Shown piece after piece: positions 10,430-21,314 of a DNA stretch of 64,000 nt. The translations under genes and the position numbers were made by a program. Below the pieces are notes generated by a model. The model saw only the letters and a program-made list of their open reading frames with translations, made no database searches and was not told the origin of the DNA. Positions within the stretch are counted from its first letter, which is position 1. Each line of letters starts with the position of its first letter. Source of the DNA: Mrakia gelida (Eukaryota; Basidiomycota; Tremellomycetes; Cystofilobasidiales; Mrakiaceae); NCBI GenBank assembly GCA_024345305.1, contig BRON01000013.1, positions 868,001-932,000 on the forward strand, written 5' to 3'.

Positions 10430-11928
10430 TCACCACCTCGGCGCGAAACAGACCTTCTTGTGAGCTTTCCAGTCTTCCTTCTGATGAGCCGTCGAGCTGA
10501 GTTTCGAGCGAAAAGGTATTAGTCAGTCGATCGAAAACGTAAGAAGCGGACGCAGAAGCTGATACTGACCAGTAGCAGGTGCTCTTGCACTGGAAAGAGG
10601 GTGTGAAGAAGCGAATCAATTTCGAGTTCCTCGAACACGAGTCGCTCAAGGACGCGACGGGCAACCTAAACTCACCTTCGAACAAAACTGCAGCAGCTCC
10701 TCCCTTCCTTCGGCACACACCTCGTCGGGTTATTCTCCGAAGTCAAGTTCGCTTCGTAGTTGGCCTGGCAGTCGAGAAGCGAGATCTTGTTCCAAGTCGA
10801 CTTGTCGAGACTTCGATCGAGGTTGACGGCCACGGTCGCCAGGAACCTCTTGAAGTTCTCTCGTTCCGAGCTCGGGGTCCATCCTGTATAGGGCGGGAGA
10901 GCTAGGTTCAAGATGAGAGGGGTTTTGAGGTAGGCTTCGGCTCTTGTGGCGAACGCGACGACGACGGGACCAGGGAGGTTCAGCTTGACGGTTGAGGTAG
11001 TAGCATGCTTTTTCGCGTTGTGCATGATGTTGTCCATGACGAGAAGATGATCGTAGAGGACGTGGATCCGGTCGTGGGTGGCGGCGTCCTGGGGAGGAAG
11101 AGACGCGACGAGAGTCGAAACGATGAGCCATGAAACTCGAAGGCGTCAACTCGCTGAGATCCACTGAACTTACGTAAGTCGTGAAAGTCTCTCCCTTCTG
11201 AGAAGCGAACGACTGAGCTAGGATGAGTAAGAGGTCCTTGGCGGCTGGAGAACGACGAAGAAACGCGTTCTCGTAGAGCGGGAGATCTTGAATCGCTTGA
11301 AGCCACGAGATGACGAGATTGAAGTAGTTTCCGACGAGTGGCCTGAGAAAGGGAGAAAGTTGATACAAGAGAGGAGTCAGATGGAGTGATAGCTGTTCAT
11401 CGGGTGGTGCTGAGTGAACGAACACGAGAGGAAGAGTCTCGACGAGCCGAACGAGGTAGCGAGCTGAGAATTGAGCCTGGAGGAAGCAAGAGAGGGCAAG
11501 GCGACAACAACACGTCAGCAGCGTGATACCACTCCCCGGAGCTACAAATTGGATCTGACGAGCCCAAGATCCCCGAGTTTGCCGGTGAGAGGGAAGGCGA
11601 GGGAGGAGGAAGGGGGAGGAAGGGGAGGGAAGGGAAGGGACGAGCTCACTCGAACTCTCTCGTCTGCTGCAGCCATCATCTCAGTCTGTAGAGATGAGAA
11701 AGAGCGGATGTTCGAGTATGAAGCTGTATGTGAATACTATGAGACGCTTGAGAGGCTCACAATCGCGTTCACTCTCTCCATCCAGGGAGGAGATCCCAAG
11801 GGTTCATCGCTCGAGCTTCCGTTCCCAAACTGAAGGAAGTCCTCCGGGTCCTCGTCGCTGATTCCGAGCAGGTTCGCAAGCGTCTCGGGGTCCGGTTCGA
11901 GGGTGCTTTTAGGTCCAGTGTACTGCAT
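10430..11928 (-). CDS. MYND zinc-finger protein, copy A, with an apparent frame break
   Basis: Helical protein ending in a MYND finger, a zinc module that binds proline-rich partners. Exons: 11761-11928, 11650-11685, 11424-11476, 11174-11342, 10676-11088, 10570-10589 and 10430-10496. Spliced C-terminus: VCAEGREELLQFCSKCKSTCYC, then AHQKEDWKAHKKVCFAPRW-stop, matching the CxxC...YC...H..C pattern. The upstream domain (LLYDHLL, PYTGWTPSSERENFKRFLA) lacks a known signature. The exon sum is 926 nt, one base short of a multiple of three. In the 10676-11088 exon the upstream frame (ending ENNPT near 10725) and the MYND frame differ by one base, with a stop in the MYND frame just upstream. A real frameshift, a sequencing indel or an unrecognised splice could explain it. 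The function is unknown. Confidence 0.72.
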
Positions 11929-12322
11929 TCGAAGGAGGATAGAGGAGAGGGAGCCTGTCGTCGTTGGAGGCGAAGGAGGGAAGGAGGAGACGCGAGCTCG
12001 ACTTTGACCGGTCTCGTCGCGAAGGGCGGGCCCTCCTTCAAATTTGCTCGATCTTTTTCGAGAGCTCTAATCTAGCTTGCCTCGTATCTATTAAATCCAC
12101 CCAAGGAAAACAGATGAGCCAAACGTGTCATGGGCTGCGGAAGAACAACTGGCGGCGAAACTCAACCTTCCCTTCGAAGCTGATCCCCTTTCAGCCCTTC
12201 CTCCCTCTTGACTTCCATCAGCTCCCCTCTCCCTTTCTGTCAGTCCTTTTCCTTTCTTTCTTCGCCCAGTCTATAGACTGACCCCCCCTCTACCGATCTT
12301 CACAGACCTTTTCCTCCTCATC
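11929..12322. promoter_or_regulatory. Divergent promoter region, MYND copy A / PMI
   Basis: 394 bp between two genes read away from each other. It is GC-rich near the MYND gene and becomes pyrimidine-rich on the plus strand towards PMI (CCTTTTCCTTTCTTTCTTC just upstream of the start), as is usual for fungal core promoters. No clear TATA box was seen. Confidence 0.5.
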
Positions 12323-14331
12323 ATGACCATCGCCTTTGTACCAGCTTTCCAACTCTCGTGTGGTGTCCAATCGTACGCTTGGGGAAAGATTGGAGCCTCG
12401 AGCAAGGCTGCTCAGTACGGAACCACAACTCCTGGATTCACCATCGACGAGAGTACTCCTTATGCCGAGGTGAGTGGGGTCTGCTCTTTTTCGTTCGCGT
12501 TCGAGGGAGGAGGAAGGGAAGGGGAGGACGGGCGGGAAGGTGAAGGAACGTGGGCTCGTCCGATGGTTCAAAGGTCAACATCTCCTCGAGGGACGCGATT
12601 ATAGGACTGGTAACGGTATAGAGGCGAATATGGCCGTTCCGATATCCTGAGGGAGGTGGTGGTCTCTGTCCTTCGTATCGAGAAAGGACGAGCAGTCGAA
12701 GGAGTTGGGAGCCGAAGGAGGGAATCCTGAGCTTTGAGCTCGTCCTCCCTTCGTGTTCTCCGCTTCTTTCTGAGACCAGGCTCGTTTGTATGCTCATATT
12801 TTTGCGACCCGCATGCTGACCATCGCTTCGTCTTCCCATCTTGCCAGCTTTGGATGGGAACCCACCCTTCCTGCCCTTCTCAATCCCTCGCAACCTCCAC
12901 CCTCCTCTCGACCATCATCGCTTCCGACCCTACCGCCTACCTCGGCTTCAAGATCGTCGCCCATTTCGGTCCAGATATGCCCTACCTCTTCAAGGTCCTC
13001 GCTATCGGCAAGGCTCTCAGTATCCAAGCTCATCCCTCGAAGAAGCTCGCCGAGAAGCTGCACGCTGAGCGACCCAACGTCTACAAGGGTGAGTCGCTCG
13101 TTCTTCGTTCGCTTCGCCAGTCCTGTGGGCCGCTCTGATCTATACTAACCTCCATTCTTCTTTACAGATGCCAACCACAAGGTCAGAACTTCTTCACGAG
13201 CTCTCTGGCTCTCGCTCCCTTTTCTCAAACTGACTCTCGTTCTCTCCGCTTCACCTCTCCTCCTCAGCCCGAAATGGCCCTCGCCATCACTCCCTTCGAG
13301 GGCTTCTGCGGCTTCCGACCTCTCCCCTCCATCTCTACCTACCTCACCTCCGTTCCTGAACTGGCCGCTCTCATCGGGTCCCAAGCCCTCTCCACCCTCG
13401 TCGCCATCGCCACTCCCTCCATCCAAAACCTCGACGACGCGACCACCACGCCCGCTCAGAAGATCGCCCTCAAGCAGGTCTTCGAGGCTCTCATGACCGC
13501 TCCCGACGAACTCGTGAAGGAGCAACTCGCCAAGCTCGTCGTGAGGTACAAGGCTGGGGGGACTTTGGTTAGCGAGGACGAGAAGGCTGAGGAAGGGTTG
13601 ACGGACTTGGTGCTGCAGCTGGAGAGCGAGTTCCCTGGGGATATCGGAGTGTTCTGTGCCTTCTTGCTGAACGTGGTGAAGCTGAAGGCTGGGGAGGCAG
13701 TGTTCCTGAGGGCTGATGAGCCTCACGCGTACATCTCTGGAGGTGAGCTCGATTCGACTCTCGTTTCGTTTCGTTCGCGTCGAGAGCTCGTTCTGACGCG
13801 TCTTCTTTGCTTCTCTTCCTCGTGACAGACATCATCGAGTGCATGGCTACCTCAGGTACGTTCTGAATCTCGGCTTCGACTCGCTGACTCGAGCTTCCGC
13901 TGATCGCCTTGTTCTCTTCTGCAGACAACGTCGTCCGAGCCGGTCTCACCCCCAAACTCCGAGACGTCCCCACCCTCGTCTCCATGCTCACCTACATAAC
14001 CGCTCCTCCCGACGCTCAACTCATGTCCCCAACTTCCTTCCGCTCCCTCCCCAACACCCTCCTCTACGACCCCCCCATCGAGGAATTCTCCGTCCTTCAC
14101 ACCAAACTCGCCGCCAACGTCGACGAGGCTCAACCCGGAGTCGAAGGGCCCAGCATCCTCATTGTCACGAACGGAAGTGGAGAGCTCGCCTGCGAGGGCG
14201 TAGAAGGGTCGCTGAAGGAGGGAAGTGTGTGGTTCGTGGCGGCTGGGAAGGAGGTGAAGCTGAGTGCTGGGAAGGGAGAGGAGGGGTTGCAGGTTTATAG
14301 GGCTTTTGTGGAGGCGCCTGAGTCGTCGTAG
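12323..14331 (+). CDS. PMI40: Mannose-6-phosphate isomerase (type I PMI)
   Basis: Cytosolic zinc enzyme converting fructose-6-P to mannose-6-P, the entry to GDP-mannose, N-/O-glycosylation and cell-wall mannan. Exons 12323-12469, 12848-13088, 13168-13181, 13268-13742, 13829-13855 and 13925-14331 give 436 residues, the usual length. Diagnostic pieces: the N-terminal LSCGVQSYAWGKIG, LWMGTHPSCPS, the metal site LSIQAHPSKKLAEKLH (Gln and His ligands), ANHKPEMA (Glu ligand), and the C-terminal [31 protein letters not shown] with the last His ligand and catalytic-loop Arg. Intron 1 is 378 nt, several times the local norm, and exon 3 is only 14 nt, carrying part of DANHK. Confidence 0.97.
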
Positions 14332-14627
14332 ATTAGACAGGGGTTAGGTTCGGGTCGTTCGTTTAGCTGGTTTGTTCTTAGATCTCAAAGTTCGTTGATC
14401 GAGCATCTGAACGAGAGAAATCACACGACGCGTCGAGAGCCGAGAAATTTCCCGTCTCGTCTGTGCCGTCGGGCTCTTCCGCGGAAGGGACTGAAGTGAG
14501 AACTCGTCGTCCTATCTATCTACTACATAAACCCCTGCCTGCTCGTGTCGAGCCCAAAGCGAAGCCGACATACTTTTCCTAGCGAGATCAAAACCAACAA
14601 GACGAAACGCGGCTTTCGTCCGAAGGA

Positions 14628-16112
14628 TCACCACTCTGGTCGGAAGCACAGGCGATCGTGCTTCTCAGCACTCGCTTTGAGATGCTCTATGCGGAGCGAA
14701 TGTGAAAGGTGAAGGGGTCAGACAACTAGCGAGCGAGCGAGAAGAAGAAGACGAGGAGCGACGGAAGAGAAGAAACGAAACGGACCTTGCGTGCAGTACC
14801 TCTCGCACTCGCACTGATCCAAACGCAGACCAAACGGACGAAGTCAAGTCAGTGATTGAGTGCGTTTACCAACAGGGAACGGCAGAGAATCTCGAAAGAG
14901 GTGGGAAAGCAAGAACCGAGATTCGACGCGTCCAAACTCACCTTCATGCAAACCGCCCAATCCTCCTCACTCTCAATCTGTCTACACCCACCCTCCTTCC
15001 CCCCATCCCTCTCCATCCACGTCTCCCTCGGACACCTCCACCAATGCAACCACCCAGCCTTCACACTCGCCTTCTGCCTCCTCCAAAGCGCTCCTTCCTT
15101 ATCTTCCTCGACCAACCAGCTCAGTTCCTTCAACCGAGCTTGCATCTCAGCGAACCCCGTCTGCTGCTCTGGGGCAGAGGCGGAAGAGTCCAGGGCACGA
15201 GCGAGGACGGCCTTGAAGTGAGGGAGAGTGAGAGCGAGAGCGGGGTAGATGTGAGGAGCTAGGTCGGAGGAGGGGAGGAAGAGGGTTGGGTCGAGTTGGG
15301 TTAGGAGGAGGTTGGTTAGGGAGTCGAGGAGGATGAGGGTTAGGTTTAGTTGGTGGAGGAGTTGGGGGGACTGGTGTTGTTTGTTTTCGACAAAGGGAAG
15401 AAAGGGAAGGAAGAAAGAGGTCAGTTGGTGAGTTCGCGTAGAACGTCGTCAAACCGCCCTCCGTTCCTCTTCACCTCCTCCATCTCCCCTGACAAACCAT
15501 GGACAGACAGATAGGCTCAGACCCCACTGACCTCGAACGTCTCCATCGGATAACTAGCAAGCACGAAAAGCGCCCAAAAGAAGAACATCCCCCCTGCCTC
15601 GGGCTGTTCTCGAAACAGTTTCTCGAGGTGAGGTTTGAGGAGGGAGGTTGCGAGGGCTCCGAGGAAGGAGAAGTGGGCTTCGTTGAGAGGGTCGTAAGGG
15701 CCTTCTTGGAAGAAGAGGAGGAATTTTGGGAGGTAGATGGCGGAGAAGGAGAGCTGCACGAAGGAGGGGAAGGTGAAGGAGGGAGGGCGGGAGGAGAAGG
15801 GAGGAAGAGAGGTGAGCTTGAGCTTGAGCTTCGAGAGTTTTGAAGATGGAGAGAGCGAGAGAGCGAGACGTACCCAGAAGACCTCAACTTCCTCGATAGG
15901 TAGGTCGAGAAGGATCTTGGCCTGTGAAAGAGGCGAGGTAAAGAGGAGATGGTGAGCTTCGAGGGCAAGATAGATGGAAGGCGAAGAAGGGAGGAGGTTG
16001 AGCTCACGATTCGTTCAGCCTCGACCTTGTTCCCCTCGAGGAACTCGTCCGACTCGTCCTGGATCCCGAGTGCTCGAGCGAGATCTTGAGGCGGTACTGC
16101 TGATGCTGCCAT
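14628..16112 (-). CDS. MYND-like zinc-finger protein, copy B
   Basis: Related in layout to the gene at 10430-11928. Exons 16008-16112, 15874-15921, 15532-15753, 14942-15370, 14786-14813 and 14628-14686 give a clean 296-residue frame. The N-terminus starts MAASAVPPQDLARALGIQDE, followed by a helical domain (ILLDLPIEEVEVFW; LSFSAIYLPKFLLFF). The C-terminus has spaced cysteines and a final VCMKCECERYCTQEHLKASA, then EKHDRLCFRPEW-stop. It aligns position for position with copy A (C..C, C..YC, H...C, then F-x-P-x-W-stop). The first Cys pair of a textbook MYND finger is not obvious, so MYND-like is safer. Its 3' end converges on PMI (296 bp). Its 5' end diverges from the RhoGEF gene. Confidence 0.78.
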
Positions 16113-16554
16113 CTATAGAACCTTGCTCGAAGTTGTCTAAAAGGAGGAGGTTGGCCGTTTGGAAGAGCGAGGCAAGAAAGTGAAATCGTTCGAACCCGTT
16201 TCGTCGCTCGTGCTGCTGATCCCTCGCCCTGCCCATCATTGATTCCTCTCCTGTTACAAAAAAGACGTCGGCATAGAGAGATCTGTCGGCAAGTTTCATT
16301 ATATAGGTCAAGGTAATCAAAAAAAGTTGTTGACTTTGACGATTGCTTCTGATTTCAAGCTGGCTGGCCTGAAAGCAAACAGACCTCGCCTTCCCTCCCT
16401 TCCCCAGCTTCCTCTCTGCCTTCTCCTCATCGACGTCGACCCCCTCCTCTCCCTTCCAACCTTTTTTTGCTCCCGCCCTCTCCCTACTTGGTCGACTGCA
16501 TGCCCTCTCCCTCTCAGCTCTAATCACCTCTCCCTCGCCCTTCGAATCGCATTG
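16113..16554. promoter_or_regulatory. Divergent promoter region, MYND copy B / RhoGEF
   Basis: 442 bp between two divergent starts. It contains an AT-rich core at about 16295-16335 (TTTCATTATATAGG and a run of A's), the only AT-rich patch here, followed by a long CT-rich tract up to the RhoGEF start. Confidence 0.5.
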
Positions 16555-19500
16555 ATGGCGTCTCCAGCGACTTATCGACCTGCTCGACCTCCCTACCCCT
16601 CTTCCTCACCGACAGCTTCCTCTTCCTCCTCCCTCCCTCCTCTCCCACCTCCACCGCCTTCAAAATACGACTACTCGGACTCACCTAGAGGGAGTGGAGA
16701 GGAGAGACGGCCTTGGTCTGGCTCGAATGGAGGGAGGGACACGCCTGAGGAGGGGAGGGGAGGAGGAGGTGAAGGAGGTCGAAGCAGTGTGGGTTCGGGA
16801 GACGCCCAGCCTCAGAAGAGCAGCAATCCTCTAGTCGATTTGATAGAGAGCGAAAAGAGATACGTAGAAGAGCTCGGAGCGGTCATCAGAGTGAGTACAC
16901 ACGTTCGCTTTTGTTGGGTAGAGGGAGGAAGGGAAGCTGGGAAGGAGGGAGGACGTCGGAGGGCGGGCGCCGTCATCCTCGAGATTTCTTCAGAGATCGA
17001 CAAAGCAATCTCAGAGGAACAACACTCGCCCTTACCAAGAGAGGAGTATCGGTTCCTCTCTTGGGGTGTTGTTGAGATGCTCTAAAACGAGAAGGAAGGA
17101 AGGAAGGGAGCTCGACCCTCCTCTTGGCCGCTCTGTTTTGCACGCCTCGTCCCTCCCTCCCTCCCCATGCTGACGTTGGTTCCTCCTTCCCTCCTTCTCT
17201 TCCCTCTTCGCAGAAAGTCGCAGGTGCATGGTCGAGAGCCAACTTCCCTCCTCCTCTACTCGACGGCATGTTCAGAGCCATAGAGGGCGTCTACAAAATC
17301 AACCGGAGCTTTGGATCGGTTCGTGCTCCTCCTCCTCTCTCGCCGACCTTTCTCCCTTCCGAGGCGAGCTCAAGCTGCCTCTGACCTTTCTCTCGCTTCA
17401 TCTCTACAGAAACTCAAGGAGATTGGACCCAACCCTTCGTCACCCAAAGCTCTGGGAGATCTGCTAATGAGATGGGTGAGTCCTCCTCCTCCTTTCCCTC
17501 CTCCTCCCACACCCCCTCCCCTCTTTCCCTTCTCCGGGAGAGGGGACCCTCGCGTTTCAAGAGCTCACTTTTCTTCCTTCCTTCTCGCCTTACCTCGCAG
17601 ATCGACGACATGGAGCCAGCCTACACTCGCTACGCTTCCACCTACCTCAGCTCTTTCGACAGCTGGCCTCCAGTTCAATCCAACCCCAACCTCGCCGGCA
17701 TCCTCCTCGAGGTCTCCTCTCAACTCCTTCCTCCTCCGCCAGCATCCTCAGCCTCAGGCGACTGGAGTCTCGACGCTCTCTTCTTACTCCCTTACAACCG
17801 TCTACGATACTACAAGAAACTGTACGCGAGACTGCTCAAGAGGTGAGTTCTTGAGCTCGACAACGAAGGGGAAGGAGAGAGGCGGCAAGAGGAGGTGAGG
17901 GGATCGAGAGCTGATTTCTTTTGTTCTCGTCTTCAACTCATAGCACGCAACCTGGACGAAGCGACCACAACCTTCTCGTCGGAGCGAACGAACGTCTGAC
18001 GGTCCTGCTGGATACTGTGAAGGATCGGTTGGATTACGCCGTCGGAGAGGAACCCGGGGAGGGAGAGCGAAAGTCGACGTTCGAGAACGGAGGAGAGGGA
18101 GCGAGGACGAGTGTTGCGAGTTCGGGAACGGATAGTAGAGTTAGCGGGTGAGTAAAACTCCCCAATCTAAGCCGTAGAGACGATGTGGACGTGATGGTGG
18201 AGAACTGACCACCTTCTGGCGAACCAGAGCTTCGCTCTTCAGCGCGAACGGAGGTCGACTCTCGAACACGTCGGCGTCTACGTCCTTCGGAAACCTCTCG
18301 AGCTCAGCACCTGGTCCAGCTCTTCTCCAGTCGATACCTCAAGCCGAGGAGGCTCCTCCACCATCTCCAGGAATGTCGCAGACCTTGGTCGACATCGAGC
18401 GACGACTCGACCCCGAACGGACGATTGATCTCTTCACGATGAACCCTAGGGTTCGTCGATCTCTCGATTCCATCCTCTCACCCAGCTTTTCCTACGTGAT
18501 GCTGACTGTTCTCGACCTTCCTCCCTCCGTTTTCCGCCTCGAGCAGAAAGTCCGTCTTCAAATCGCTCCTCCCGCTCTCCCCTTCACCAGGAAACTTCGT
18601 CGGTCGCTCGACGTCGAGATCTTCTTCACTCCCACCTCGACAGGCGAGAAGGTTCACCACCACCGAGGATACATCTTCATTCTCTCGGATCTCTTCCTCA
18701 TCTGTGAACGAATGGAGCCTCACGAGCGAGCTCAGAAGGTCGCTGAGGCAGATGGAGCTCAGGGAGCGGATCTCTGGTTGTGCTATCCTCCTCTTGCTGG
18801 AAAGCATCTTCAGGTTGCTCCTGGTCCTACGGGTGAGTCTTCTTCTGCCCTTTCTTTGATTTGCGGGCTGAGTTGAGGTCCGCGGAGCGAGATCGAAGGA
18901 GCGACGGGGAGCTGATCGACCGCCTTTCGCGTTTTGCTTCACGCAGAGAACCACGTCGAGGTCATCGTGATGAGGAAGGAGACCTTCATGCTTCGAGTCG
19001 AGAACAGGGACATGCAGACGAAGCTCATCAGGGAGTTCAACGACTGTATCGAGTTCGCCGCGAACAGTGAGTTCTCCTCGTCTCGACCTCGTCGTCTGCG
19101 TCGCTCGGGCTCACCTCCTTTCGTTTCGTCGCGTCTTTCAGTGAACCTCGGAGTCCAAACCAAGATCCCATCTCCCTCCGTCGGCTCAGCCCCTTCGTTC
19201 CAAGGACCGGGACCTACCTCTCCCAACTTCAGCGGAGCGCTCTCGCCAACCTCCAGCGCTCGATCCTCCGGCGTCCAAAGCGGAGGTCCCTCCCCTCAGA
19301 TGGCTTCCTTCTTTGCCAACCCCAACAGCAGCACTTCCAACTCCCCATCCTCCTACCACCCTCAGTTCCCGAACGGTCACCCAGTCGACGGAGGACCTCT
19401 TCCAGCCCTTCCTCCAGGTCGAGCGAACGAGTTCCGAGGTCAACGAGCTCTCTCCCAAGCCAGCACCTACTCGAACGGAAGCTCGAACGGAACTCCCTCC

Positions 19501-20781
19501 CTACCTCAGCAGATGGACGCCATGTCGCTAGGACCCGATGGGTACTCGAGATCGCCTCAAGCCGGACAGGACAGTTCGCCGAGGTCGCCTCCTCAGTACG
19601 GATCTCCCCTCCCTCCTCCCCCTCGTCAGCAATCCAACTACGACTCTCCTCCACTTCCATCGATACCTTCCGAAGCATCAGCACCTCCTCGAGGAGCCAG
19701 TCTCGTTCCTCGGACATCCCAGTCCTCCTCCAACACCTCCTCCAACCCTTCCTCCTTCAACCAATTCCCTCCTCCTCGCAGCGCGTCCACCTCTCCTCTT
19801 CCTCCTCCTTCCGGTCAACCAATCGCTCAACCCTACCCCCAGCGAGGTCCCTCCTCGATGGGAGCCCCGCAAGGCTCGAGATACGCCTCAGGACCCCTTC
19901 CGACCTCGAACGGTCCAGGGATGGGCATCCCTCGTTCGCAATCGAGCGCGTCGTCGAGATCTCAACCTTCCCTTCACCCGTCACAAGACCACGACGCTCC
20001 TCCTCTTCCTCCTCCTCACAACTACCTCACCGGCGGAGGTCCCCAGTACCCGAACGGAGGACCTCAGTACCCGAACCAAGGCGGCTGGCCGCCTCAAGGT
20101 CCCAACGGTGCTCGAGGTTCGCCTGGAGGAGACGGGTCGAGTCCCAACGGAGGTCCCTTTCCTCCTCGGAACTTCCACTCGGCGTCCCCAGTCAACCGAC
20201 AACCTCAGTTCGATCCCAACTACCCTCCTCATCCCAACGGTCCCCAAGGAGGAGGCGGAGGAGCAGCCAGCTTCCGTTCCCACTCCGCCGAACCTCTCAC
20301 TCCCGTCTCCCTCCCCTCCGCCGGGTTCTCCCAACGAGCCCTCTCCACCGTCGACGGTTTCGCTCTCGACGACCCCTCCACTCGACTCAACTCCCCTCCC
20401 CCTTCCCCCAAATCCAACGTCGATCCAGCCACCCTGTCCGGTCCAGCCATCATCTCAGCAGCCATGAAGTGCAAGGTCTTCCTCAAGAAGGATCACGCTT
20501 CTTGGAAATCTCTCGGATCGGCGCGCCTCAAGCTCTACCACCAGCAGAGCACGAACGTCAAGCAGGTGGTGGTGGAGAGTGAGAGCAGTGGGGGGAAGAT
20601 GTTGATCAGTACGATTGTGCTGACGGATGGGGTGGAGAGGGTTGGGAAGACGGGAGTTGCGATTGAGATTAGCGATCAGGGGACGAGGACGGGGATTGTG
20701 TACATGATTCAGCTGAGGAATGAGCTGAGTGCGGGGGGGTTCTATGATAGTTTGTTGGTCGGGACGAGTAGGGGGAGGTAG
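16555..20781 (+). CDS. Rho guanine nucleotide exchange factor (DH-PH) with long Pro/Ser-rich tail
   Basis: Predicted activator of a Rho/Cdc42 GTPase at the cell cortex. After a Pro/Ser-rich start (chosen ATG 16555-16557, MASPATYRPARPP), a DBL-homology domain opens with LVDLIESEKRYVEELGAVIR, the conserved first helix. It continues over several exons: MFRAIEGVYKINRSFGS, LGDLLMRWIDDMEPAYTRYA, FLLPYNRLRYYKKLYARLLK. A PH domain follows (EIFFTPTSTGEKVHHHRGYI, then LSDLFLICERM and MLRVENRDMQTKLIREFNDC). About 450 residues of Pro/Ser/Gly/Asn-rich disordered sequence lie in the large last exon. The C-terminus folds again (MKCKVFLKKDHASWKSLGSA ... GFYDSLLVG), resembling a PH/RanBP1-like module. Intron 1 (16891-17213) is 323 nt. 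Which GTPase it serves cannot be told. Confidence 0.88.
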
Positions 20782-21314
20782 GAGGAGCTCGCGTTTCGGT
20801 TTCGTTTCTGGATTCGCGTCGTCTTTCGTTCGTTCGTTGTTTTCGTTTCTCGTTCTCCCCTCAGCCTTTTGCCCTCACGTTTTTTTTTTTCCCCCTTTTT
20901 TTGGACTTCATCCCTCTCCCTCTCTCTACATTTTCATCTCTCTCTCCCTTTCTCTCCTTCTTCATCTTGGTTTCGCTCGCTCATTCTCGATCTCCACCTC
21001 GCATTTCTCCTCTCCTTCTTCTCCTCTCTACCGATACCTTCCTTCGTTTCTCTCGCTTACACTACTACTACTAGAAGCTCTTCGAAATTTTACTGCATTC
21101 AGCCTCTCTTCTAACGGAAAATCGAGCAAAGCAACAGCCTTGAGGCTGAGCTGATCAACCTGAGCTCGCTTCGAAACCCTCGGCGCGGGCTTGTCGATTC
21201 ACCCCCGACCTTCTCTCCCCTTCTGCTCCCTCTCAGGCTCACTCTCCCTCCTCCCTCTCTTTCCCTCACTCACTCTCTCTCCTAACCAACACAACCCACA
21301 ACCCCGAACCAACG
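20782..21314. other. Pyrimidine-rich intergenic spacer
   Basis: 533 bp between tandem plus-strand genes. The plus strand is strongly CT-rich, with a T9/C5/T7-type run at about 20880-20902 and CTCTCTCT stretches. This fits a RhoGEF 3' region followed by a pyrimidine-rich promoter. No RNA gene was seen. Confidence 0.5.

Noticed and set aside
19538..20467. Long open frames overlapping the RhoGEF Pro/Ser-rich exon in other frames.
   Set aside because: Shadow frames produced by codon-biased Pro/Ser/Gly repeats; the frame chosen joins correctly to the DH-PH exons and to a folded C-terminal segment.
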